Below are positions 7,213 through 13,499 of a DNA stretch of 22,335 bases, piece by piece; position 1 is the first letter of the stretch, and each line of letters starts with the position of its first letter. The position numbers and the translations under genes were made by a program. The DNA comes from Nitrospira sp. ST-bin4 (GTDB lineage Bacteria; Nitrospirota; Nitrospiria; Nitrospirales; Nitrospiraceae), in the NCBI GenBank assembly GCA_002083565.1, contig MSXM01000025.1, forward strand, positions 1 to 22,335, given 5' to 3'. The notes under the pieces are model-generated. The model saw only the letters and a list, made by a program, of their open reading frames with translations. It was not told the origin of the DNA and did not search any database.

Positions 7213-8079
7213 TCATTCGGCCTTCAGAAATCCTTTCAAAGCCTCGGCCAGCGTCACCCGGCCCAGAACGACCGATGCAGGCTGCTCGTAGTGAATCGTG
7301 CCGGCCGAGAAGGCAGCATACATCTCTTCGAACAGCCGAGCGGCTTCATCCGAAAAGCCGAAGGCTTTGAATGTCGGAACCACGGCACTCAGAGGCGCAT
7401 GTTGGGCCGTGACCGTTTTCCCCAAAATGTGACCGAGCGCTGACGCGACCTCCTCAGGACTGTACTCTACCGGACCTGCCATTTCCACGACCTGCTTGCC
7501 CCGTCCACCGGCAATCAGGTGCTCCGCCGCGATCCTGCCGATATCCTTGGTCGAAATCATGGGAATCTTCGCAGCCGGCGCGATGAACGTCGGCAACACA
7601 CCTTGCTGTTTCACCATGCCGACGCTCGGCATCCAGTTCTCCATGAAATAGCAAGGCCGAAGGATAGTCAGGCGTTTGGCAAGGCAAGTAAGTGCCTGTT
7701 CTCCATAACTCGCCGCCCGAATCGGACCGGTCCCACCATGCAGATGCCCTCCAACCGAGGACAGAAACACAACATGGTCAACTCCACTCTTCTGGACGGC
7801 TTCTGCCGCGCGATCCATCCTCTGCCGTTGATCCGCCAACCAAGCCTGAGCCCCGTAATTCGGCGGTACTAAAAGATAGACGCCTGCCGATCCTTCGAAC
7901 GCTTTCGCTAAGGCGGTGACATCGTCCAGTGACGCCACGGCGATGTCAGCCCCTTTGGCCCTCCATGGCGCTCCCTTGTCAGCCGACCGCACCACGACTC
8001 GCACAGCCTGTTCTTTATTCAAGAGGGTGTCCGCAACCGATGATCCCGTATTGCCCGTGGCTCCAACAACAACAAACAT
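7213..8079 (-). CDS. NmrA-like NAD(P)-binding atypical SDR
   Basis: A 288-residue protein starting MFVVVGATGNTGSSVADTLL, an N-terminal Rossmann strand with the GATGNTG dinucleotide-binding loop of atypical short-chain dehydrogenases. Later features match NmrA/QOR2-type proteins: VVVRSADKG, VDHVVFLSSVGGH near residue 97, and RLTILRPCYFMENWM. Relatives are NAD(P)H quinone reductases such as YtfG or redox sensors without catalysis. ATG 8079 has an excellent AAGGAGA ribosome binding site; the frame extends open to 8172 without one. It is first in the minus-strand cluster, about 105 nt downstream of a good promoter. Quinone reduction is inferred from the family. Confidence 0.85.
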   Translation of the reverse strand: MFVVVGATGNTGSSVADTLLNKEQAVRVVVRSADKGAPWRAKGADIAVASLDDVTALAKAFEGSAGVYLLVPPNYGAQAWLADQRQRMDRAAEAVQKSGVDHVVFLSSVGGHLHGGTGPIRAASYGEQALTCLAKRLTILRPCYFMENWMPSVGMVKQQGVLPTFIAPAAKIPMISTKDIGRIAAEHLIAGGRGKQVVEMAGPVEYSPEEVASALGHILGKTVTAQHAPLSAVVPTFKAFGFSDEAARLFEEMYAAFSAGTIHYEQPASVVLGRVTLAEALKGFLKAE

Positions 8080-8191
8080 GGCCGCTCTCCTTCCGATGGA
8101 GGTTTCTTCCCTTGTGCCCCGCAATTGCGCATCGCACGCCAAGCTGTTGTCACCCTCATCCTGACCAAGCATAGGTGAGCAATCGAGCTGT

Positions 8192-8219
8192 ATGATAATA
8201 CTAGATAGAACTAAGTCAA
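8192..8219 (-). promoter_or_regulatory. Sigma70-like promoter of the NmrA-to-VOC gene cluster
   Basis: On the minus strand, TTGACT (8214-8219) is followed after 16 nt by TATCAT (8192-8197). An overlapping TATTAT is shifted a few bases. The spacer and surroundings are AT-rich against a GC-rich background, and the element points at the NmrA gene, leaving a leader of about 105 nt. This is the clearest promoter in the window. Confidence 0.6.
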
Positions 8220-8245
8220 GTGAGGAAATCGCACCGGCCCATGGA

Positions 8246-8265
8246 ATCCGGATGTCTCTCCGGAT
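8246..8265. promoter_or_regulatory. Inverted repeat upstream of the cluster promoter
   Basis: ATCCGG and CCGGAT form a perfect 6-bp inverted repeat with an 8-nt spacer. It is centred about 40 bp upstream of the -35 hexamer at 8214-8219. It could be a regulator site for the redox cluster or a weak stem-loop after the lipoprotein gene that ends at 8354; no T-run follows. The call is tentative. Confidence 0.3.
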
Positions 8266-8353
8266 CTGCGGTCCGATATCGCGTCGATAGTGTGATGGTA
8301 GGGTTATCTGCCTTGGACCAAACCAGCTGGCGGCATCTCAACTCTCCGCCGAC

Positions 8354-8785
8354 TCATTCCCAGCCACTAACTTCGTAACCTCTCTCCTTCAAACATTTTG
8401 CGACAGCGTCGGCATACGGCGGGTCCGGAACCAGCGGCTTGAATGTTCCTCCGAGCAGACCAATGATCAGGCCAATGCCGGCACCGGCGGCTGCTCCAAT
8501 TGTCACGCCGGGCAGACCTCCGACCATACCGGCCGAGGCCCCCACAGCCCCGCCGAGCGTAACACCGAGCACAGCACCCGTTGCGGCATTTCCACTTTGA
8601 CGCACTCCGGAGCGCAACCCGGCGCCCTCCACCTTCATGCGGCAAATATCGATCTCCAGTTGAGCCTTCTCTTTCCCGTAAAATTGCAGTTGCTTGTTTG
8701 AACGCAACTGGGGTTCCGGCCCTACACAAGCCGTGCACCATGACAGCAGAATAAGAACGGCCACCGTTCTGCGACTGGGCGTCAC
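8354..8785 (-). CDS. Glycine-zipper lipoprotein (paralogue 1)
   Basis: A 143-residue probable envelope lipoprotein. The signal sequence runs to Cys20 (LILLSWCTAC; the residue three before the Cys is Cys rather than Leu, so the lipobox is imperfect). A long Gly/Ala-rich segment of about residues 67-115 (GAVLGVTLGGAVGASAGMVGG, then GAGIGLIIGLLGG) has the GxxxG spacing of glycine zippers. The tail ends CLKERGYEVSGWE. Two conserved Cys, in DICRM and in the CLKERGYE tail, may form a disulfide. The same length, GKE-AQ-ID-CR motif and C-terminus recur in the gene at 9408-9839. It starts at GTG 8785 after GAGGG. The role is unknown; related proteins sit in or stabilise the outer membrane. Confidence 0.75.
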   Translation of the reverse strand: MTPSRRTVAVLILLSWCTACVGPEPQLRSNKQLQFYGKEKAQLEIDICRMKVEGAGLRSGVRQSGNAATGAVLGVTLGGAVGASAGMVGGLPGVTIGAAAGAGIGLIIGLLGGTFKPLVPDPPYADAVAKCLKERGYEVSGWE

Positions 8786-8896
8786 CGGTTCCCTCTCTGA
8801 TTATTCGCCGAGATGACTCTCTTGGGACTGACGTTGTCTCACGCACCATTTTGTACCCTATTTGCCCGCACTCCGCCCTCTTTTTCACTTTCTCGC

Positions 8897-8944
8897 ACCG
8901 AGGGCGCAGACCACACTCCCACGCACATTGTCCGAGCACATTCC
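8897..8944. repeat. Degenerate half copy of the hairpin element (unit D)
   Basis: Positions 8915-8944 read ACTCC, CACGCACATTG and CCGAGCACATTCC, closely matching one side of the core in units A and B (ACTCCATTGCGCGCATTG, CCGAGCACATTC). The partner outer arm expected downstream is not found. It therefore looks like a truncated or decayed element, with a weak right-core echo (GCGCGTTGAGTAAGCA) near 9070-9085. Confidence 0.5.
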
Positions 8945-9132
8945 ATTTCCCCACTCCTCACTACTCCGGTTGGGTACCGAGGTTGTTTCCCCTAGGCGCA
9001 TCCAACGAGGGGCACCCATCTCACCCACCCACCCCGCGGATACCAGGCCTCCGCTCTCCCGGTGGCCGCGCGTTGAGTAAGCACTACACTCTATGTATCT
9101 CTCCGACTTCTAACCTCTTTCACTCTTTACTA

Positions 9133-9226
9133 CAGACCGGATGGGTAGGTACTCCATTGCGCGCATTGGCCGAGCACATTCTGATCGTGCGCGGACAGCG
9201 AGCACAAGACCCACCCAGCCGGTCTG
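9133..9226. repeat. Hairpin element, unit A (94 nt)
   Basis: The outer arms are 9133-9155 (begins CAGACCGG, ends GGTACTCC) and about 9204-9226 (ends CAGCCGGTCTG). They pair as an imperfect inverted repeat, with 13 of the outer 14 bases complementary. The inner region carries the family core: ATTGCGCGCATTGGCCGAGCA at 9156-9176 and GTGCGCGG-CAGCGAGCA at about 9187-9203. The outer arm sequence differs from units B and C. Confidence 0.75.
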
Positions 9227-9281
9227 CCTCCTCCCCTCGCTCACAATTTCCATAAGTTATCTTTCTGTCTCTTCACATCTA

Positions 9282-9399
9282 CAGGGTGCGCCGGTGGGTG
9301 CTCCACTGCGCGCATTGACCGACCACGGCCCACAACCACACATGTAATGAAATCCGCGTGGGCGGGCAGCGAGCAAGGAGCATCCACCGGCGCACCCTG
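9282..9399. repeat. Hairpin element, unit B (118 nt)
   Basis: The 23-nt arms 9282-9304 and 9377-9399 are complementary at 22 positions, with one G-T wobble (starts CAGGGTGCGCC, ends GGCGCACCCTG). The inner 72 nt contain the conserved core ACTGCGCGCATTG on one side and GGGCAGCGAGCAA on the other. It begins 8 nt beyond the stop codon of the lipoprotein gene at 9408-9839, in that gene's direction. No T-run follows, so it is not a classic intrinsic terminator, though it could stabilise or process the mRNA 3' end. Confidence 0.8.
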
Positions 9400-9407
9400 C
9401 GTTCCCC

Positions 9408-9839
9408 TCACTGCCACCCCGTCACTTCATACCCCTTCTCTTGCAGGCATCGGTTGACGAAATTCGTGTAGGCCTGATTAGGGTGTGAGGGACCCGTGGC
9501 AGCAGAAAATATCCCCGACAGCAACCCCCACACTGCACCGCTTGCGGCCCCGATCATTGACCCTCGGCCGACTGCTCCGGAAATAGCGCCGCCGACCGCA
9601 CCGCCCGCTGCGCCGATGCCGGCCCCGACAGCCGTCTTGGTCGCCACGCGCCCAGGCCCTCCGCCGCCTTCCTCTGCACCGGATGACTCAGCCAGCTGTC
9701 TGCAGGCATCGATATCCTGCTGGGCAACCTCTTTCCCTACTGACTGGAAATGCCCGTTGGGATAGAGGACGGGATGCGCACTGGAACAGGCAGTGAGAAG
9801 CAACAGCCCTATGACGGGAACTAACCACGCCTGCTTCAC
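9408..9839 (-). CDS. Glycine-zipper lipoprotein (paralogue 2)
   Basis: A 143-residue lipoprotein with a clear signal peptide and lipobox LTAC (Cys18), followed by SSAHP. A glycine-zipper segment covers about residues 68-110 (GAGIGAAGGAVGGAISGAVG), and the tail ends CLQEKGYEVTGWQ. It shares length, GKE-AQ-ID-CR motif, paired Cys and C-terminus with the protein at 8354-8785, so the two are paralogues from an old tandem duplication. It starts at GTG 9839, preceded by a strong AAGGAGGGG. It lies 15 bp after the DUF167 gene and is probably co-transcribed with it. The envelope role is inferred. Confidence 0.8.
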   Translation of the reverse strand: MKQAWLVPVIGLLLLTACSSAHPVLYPNGHFQSVGKEVAQQDIDACRQLAESSGAEEGGGGPGRVATKTAVGAGIGAAGGAVGGAISGAVGRGSMIGAASGAVWGLLSGIFSAATGPSHPNQAYTNFVNRCLQEKGYEVTGWQ

Positions 9840-9854
9840 GTCTTGACCCCTCCT

Positions 9855-10163
9855 TCACGAACTGTTGGGCATCAACCGGGCCCGGACCGTCTCAGCCGTG
9901 ACACCCTTCACACACAGCCGCTTGCGCCGTCCTTCCGCTCCCGCTTGAATGACCACGCTCGCCTGTGGAACGCCACACCGGACAGCGATGAATCGGATCA
10001 AAGCATCATTGGCCGCGCCGTCGAGAGGGCGAGCCGCCACGCGAACCTTCAAGGCATCGCCATGAATTCCGACACATTCGGTTCGAGTTGCATTGGGTTG
10101 GACATGCACCTTGAGGACCGCCCCGATCTTGCTGTCCTGCACGATCGCGCAGCGGAAATTCAC
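9855..10163 (-). CDS. DUF167 / YggU family protein (UPF0235)
   Basis: A 102-residue protein with the YggU pattern: VLKVHVQPNATRTECVGIHGDALKVRVAARPLDGAANDALIRFIA, then the basic GRRKRLCVKG. YggU proteins are small, widely conserved, cytoplasmic and of unknown function, often near YggT or proline-synthesis genes. Here it follows a MoxR-type ATPase by 11 bp. The start is a GTG at 10163 with only a weak ribosome binding site, suggesting translational coupling to the upstream stop at 10175. Confidence 0.85.
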   Translation of the reverse strand: MNFRCAIVQDSKIGAVLKVHVQPNATRTECVGIHGDALKVRVAARPLDGAANDALIRFIAVRCGVPQASVVIQAGAEGRRKRLCVKGVTAETVRARLMPNSS

Positions 10164-10174
10164 GATGGCACGTC

Positions 10175-10990
10175 TCAGAATACAGCTTTAACCAGTTCAA
10201 GAATGCTGCGCTGCATGTCCGGATCGTCGGTGATCGGGCGGGCAATCGTTACATCGCAGGCTCGCTCTGCCGGCACTCCCTGCTTGATCAATGTGCCGGC
10301 ATAGATCAAGAGTCTCGTGCTGACCCCTTCTTCGAGCCCATGATTCTTGAGGTTCCGAACTTTGCCGCCGAGCTTGACGAGACTTCCGGCAACAGCCCGA
10401 CTTACCCCCGCTTCCTGTTCGACGACCGCAATTTCGACGTCGGCCGGAGGGTAATCGAACTCAATCGCCATAAACCGCTGCTTCGTGCTTTGCTTCAAAT
10501 CCTTGAGGACACTCTGATAGCCCGGATTGTAGGAAATCACGAGCATGAAATCGTCTGCGGCTTCTACGATCTGACCTTTTTTTTCGATCGGCAGCACACG
10601 GCGATCGTCACTGAGCGGATGGATAATGACGGTCGTGTCCTTTCGGGCTTCCACCACTTCGTCGAGATAGACGATCGCGCCCTGTTTCACGCCGACCGTC
10701 AGAGGCCCGTCCATCCAGACCGTCTCTTGCCCCTTGAGCAAATACCGGCCCACGAGATCGGACGCCGTCAGATCTTCATGGCAGGCAACGGTGATCAGCG
10801 GCCGGCCCAACTTGTAGGCCATATGCTGGACGAACCGTGTCTTACCACAGCCGGTGGGCCCCTTGAGCATCACCGCCATCTTACTGCGCGCGGCGATCGT
10901 GAAGAGCCCGACTTCTCCGCCGGCTTCGGCGTAAAACGGCTCACGTTCGATCCGAGATCGCCCGATATCAATTTCGCGCCCTGCCTGCAT
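10175..10990 (-). CDS. MoxR-type AAA+ ATPase of the CbbQ/NirQ/NorQ/GpvN family
   Basis: A 271-residue AAA+ protein of the usual family length. Walker A is GPTGCGKT (residues 44-51) and Walker B is IVYLDE (Asp110, Glu111). The region HEDLTASDLVGRYLLKGQETVWMDGPLT is the family signature. STKQRFMAIEF and the C-terminal STRLLIYAG helices complete the fold. Family members hexamerise and, with a VWA-domain partner (CbbO or NorD), remodel or activate metalloenzymes such as Rubisco or nitric oxide reductase. No VWA partner or client enzyme is visible within the window. The ATG at 10990 has a modest AGAGACC upstream. Confidence 0.88.
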   Translation of the reverse strand: MQAGREIDIGRSRIEREPFYAEAGGEVGLFTIAARSKMAVMLKGPTGCGKTRFVQHMAYKLGRPLITVACHEDLTASDLVGRYLLKGQETVWMDGPLTVGVKQGAIVYLDEVVEARKDTTVIIHPLSDDRRVLPIEKKGQIVEAADDFMLVISYNPGYQSVLKDLKQSTKQRFMAIEFDYPPADVEIAVVEQEAGVSRAVAGSLVKLGGKVRNLKNHGLEEGVSTRLLIYAGTLIKQGVPAERACDVTIARPITDDPDMQRSILELVKAVF

Positions 10991-11022
10991 TGGGTGGTCT
11001 CTTCGGTCTATCTAGTCTGTCT

Positions 11023-11066
11023 GGTCCATTCAGCGGGACCGATTGTCGCCTCGTCTAGTCGAGGCG
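11023..11066 (-). terminator. Two consecutive stem-loops after the histidine kinase gene
   Basis: CGCCTCG and CGAGGCG (11047-11053 and 11060-11066) form a perfect 7-bp stem with a 6-nt loop. GGTCC and GGACC (11023-11027 and 11036-11040) form a second stem just beyond. They lie in the 181-bp gap between the kinase stop and the CbbQ-type start. There is no U-tract, so termination is possible but not assured. Confidence 0.3.
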
Positions 11067-11171
11067 CGTGCCTGTGCATTTCTAGCCCCCCTCGCTTCCG
11101 GCACGGTCAACATAAACGGAACCCGGCAGGAAGATCAAGCACAGGGCTGTGAGACGCAGCAGTTCTCTGCC

Positions 11172-13499
11172 TTATACCGCACTCACCCCATCCAACACTT
11201 CGCGCACTTTTTTCGTAAGCGTCACCATCGTGAATGGTTTCTGAAGAAACGCCGCTCCTCCTGTCCCTGCGCCTTTCGAAAACACCGGGTGATCAGGATA
11301 GCCCGACATATAGAGCACTTTGATGCCGGGCCGCAGGACGGCGATTTTTTCGGCTACTTCCGGACCGCTCATCTGCGGCATCACGACATCAGCGAGCAAC
11401 AGATGAATCGGCCCCAGGTGCCTGGCGCCCGCCAGCAATGCTTCGATTCCATGACGCGCAACCAACACCTCGTACCCACTCGCGCGAAGCGTCTCATGAA
11501 CGAGACCGCGAACAGCCGGCTCGTCTTCGACGACTAAAATAGTTTCCCGCCCATGCGTCTGGACCGTCGACCCGCCGGCATCCGGGACTTGCTGCTCCGC
11601 TTCATCGACTCTTGGAAAGAAAATCGTACACGTTGTTCCACACCCTGGCTTGCTCTCGATCCCGATCGTCCCGCCACTTTGTTTGACAATGCCATATACG
11701 GTCGACAGACCGAGACCTGTCCCCTTACCGCTCTCTTTCGTCGTAAAGAACGGCTCGAACACATGGGCCTGAACCTCCTCGCTCATACCATGGCCGGAGT
11801 CTTTCACGGCCAACATGACGTACGAACCTTCGTCCACCATCACCGATTGTGACCGAGTCCCTCTTCCAATTGTGACATTTCGAGTCTCGATCAGCAGCCG
11901 CCCGCCCGTCGGCATGGCGTCGCGCGCATTCACCGCCAGATTCATGATGACCTGTTCAAGTTGCCCGGGATCTGCCTTGATCGGCCACAATTGTGGTTCA
12001 AGATCCGCCCATAGCTCGATAATATCTTCGCCGATCAACCGCCGAAGCATGCCATCCATGTTGGTGACAATGGCATTCAAATCGACCACCTTCACGGCCG
12101 CGAATTGGCGCCGGCTGAACGAAAGAAGCTGCCCCGTCAGACCGGCTGCTCGATCGGCCGCCTTCTTGACTTCTTCCATGTCGCGTCGGGAATGGTCATC
12201 CGGGGCCAGACGGCTCAGGACCAGCTCGCTGTACCCGCGAATGACGGTCAACAGATTGTTGAAGTCATGTGCGACACCGCCCGCAAGCCGGCCTACCGCT
12301 TCCATTTTCTGCGATTGCCGCAACTGGCCTTCGGCCTGATGCAGCGCCTCCTTGGCTCGTGCGCGTTCGCCGAATTGCCCCAGCTTGAGCCCGACGTCCG
12401 CCAGCATATTCAGCAGCCTCTCATCCGGCTCCCGGACCTGCCGGCTGAAAAACTCGATCACCCCTTCGAGCTCGCCGCCGACACGAACCGGAAATCCAAA
12501 CGCGCCGTGGAGCCGGCCTTTCGCCGCCATCTCCGACCGGGGGAGATCAAACTCCGTGGCAATGTCTCTGATCCACACCGGCTGGCCGCTTTCCCAAATC
12601 CGGCCCGGCAGTCCGACACCCGGCTTGAAGGATTGCGCCCGAGTTGCCGCGATGAACTCATCGGCATCGAGCGCCGCCGCACTCCAGTGGTTGAAACAGC
12701 GCAAAAGCCCCGAGGGCTTGTCTAATGTCCAGAACGCGCCTAATTCCCACTCCAAGCTTTCACCGACCGCTTGCATGACCTTGAACACGGCTTCTTCCAG
12801 CGTCGCGACGTCGTCCAGAACCCGTGTCACCGCATACTGCGAGGCCAGACTCCGTTCGGCTTTACGACGATCCGTGATGTCCCGGACAAAGGCACTGAAC
12901 ATATAGGACTCACCGACGCGCGCCGGTGACACAGCCAGTTCGACTGGAAACTCATGACCGTCTTTGTGCAACGCCGACACCTCGATGCGGCGATTCAGGA
13001 TTGAGCCGACTCCGGTCTGAAGATACTCCCGCAAACCCAGGACATGCGCCTCCCGGTCGCGCACGGGAATAACGGTCTCCGAAAGTAACCGCCCCACGGC
13101 TTCTTCTCTGGTCCACCCGAAGATCGCCACAGCCTGAGTATTCCAGTCCGTAATAATTCCGGACATGTCGATGGTGATCACCCCATCAAGCGCGGTCTCG
13201 ATGATCGCCCGATTACGTTCCTGACTTTGCAGCAACGCCGCCTCGGCTGCCCGCGCCCATGCGCTCTCCTGCAACACTCGACGGTATTCCGCGCGCCATC
13301 GCAGCATCGCCCAGAACAAAAGCGCGACCAGCGGCACCCAAATCATAGTCCCGGCAATGACAAGGAAACGACTCTCGGCATAGGCACGCAGAACGATTGC
13401 ACCGCTCAGCGCGAGCGTTACCGCCGCAACAACAAGAACCGTCAGCCATCCATATCGGTGAAATCCTGACGCCGGTTGTGATTCTGCAGGAATACTCAT
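11172..13499 (-). CDS. Membrane-anchored hybrid sensor histidine kinase (PAS-GAF-HisKA-HATPase-REC)
   Basis: 775 residues. Two transmembrane helices (about 18-40 and 45-67) are joined by only a few residues, so there is no real periplasmic sensor. A PAS domain (about 95-215) begins RNRAIIETALDGVITID. A GAF domain (about 220-370) follows. HisKA carries the phospho-acceptor His411 in VAHDFNNLLTVI. The HATPase domain has its N box at NLAVNARDAMP (about 520-530), DSGHGM and GKGTGLGLSTV. A C-terminal receiver (about 652-770) has Asp704 in LLADVVMPQMSG and the KPF lysine. The receiver probably feeds an unlinked phosphotransfer partner or damps its own kinase. The ATG overlaps the stop of the upstream YkgJ-DUF2156 gene as ATGA, so the two are translationally coupled. 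The signal is unknown but is likely cytoplasmic (redox, ligand or light via PAS/GAF). Confidence 0.9.
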   Translation of the reverse strand: MSIPAESQPASGFHRYGWLTVLVVAAVTLALSGAIVLRAYAESRFLVIAGTMIWVPLVALLFWAMLRWRAEYRRVLQESAWARAAEAALLQSQERNRAIIETALDGVITIDMSGIITDWNTQAVAIFGWTREEAVGRLLSETVIPVRDREAHVLGLREYLQTGVGSILNRRIEVSALHKDGHEFPVELAVSPARVGESYMFSAFVRDITDRRKAERSLASQYAVTRVLDDVATLEEAVFKVMQAVGESLEWELGAFWTLDKPSGLLRCFNHWSAAALDADEFIAATRAQSFKPGVGLPGRIWESGQPVWIRDIATEFDLPRSEMAAKGRLHGAFGFPVRVGGELEGVIEFFSRQVREPDERLLNMLADVGLKLGQFGERARAKEALHQAEGQLRQSQKMEAVGRLAGGVAHDFNNLLTVIRGYSELVLSRLAPDDHSRRDMEEVKKAADRAAGLTGQLLSFSRRQFAAVKVVDLNAIVTNMDGMLRRLIGEDIIELWADLEPQLWPIKADPGQLEQVIMNLAVNARDAMPTGGRLLIETRNVTIGRGTRSQSVMVDEGSYVMLAVKDSGHGMSEEVQAHVFEPFFTTKESGKGTGLGLSTVYGIVKQSGGTIGIESKPGCGTTCTIFFPRVDEAEQQVPDAGGSTVQTHGRETILVVEDEPAVRGLVHETLRASGYEVLVARHGIEALLAGARHLGPIHLLLADVVMPQMSGPEVAEKIAVLRPGIKVLYMSGYPDHPVFSKGAGTGGAAFLQKPFTMVTLTKKVREVLDGVSAV

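Larger units (their letters stand above)
8786..9407. other. 622-bp gene-free region with a cluster of hairpin repeats
   Basis: No convincing gene lies between the two lipoprotein genes. Open frames here read through low-complexity, pyrimidine-rich plus-strand DNA, lack ribosome binding sites and encode Pro/His/Ser-rich strings. The region holds two well-formed long hairpin elements (9133-9226 and 9282-9399), a degenerate half element (8897-8944), and further fragments that look like decayed arms, for example CCGGTTGGGT near 8965 and CACCCATC near 9012. Confidence 0.75.

Noticed and set aside
8851..9255. Plus-strand open frame of 134 codons between the lipoprotein genes
   Set aside because: It runs through pyrimidine-rich DNA and across hairpin unit A. 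The product is a Pro/His/Ser-rich string with no ribosome binding site.
8897..9399. CRISPR array or integron attC interpretation of the repeats
   Set aside because: The copies are irregularly spaced long hairpins with variable arms. There are no constant short direct repeats with uniform spacers, and the attC R'/R'' core triplets and an integrase gene are absent.
9282..9399. Hairpin unit B as a standard intrinsic terminator
   Set aside because: The stem-loop is far longer than usual (118 nt) and neither side is followed by a T-run; a shared core with distant copies points to a repeat family instead.
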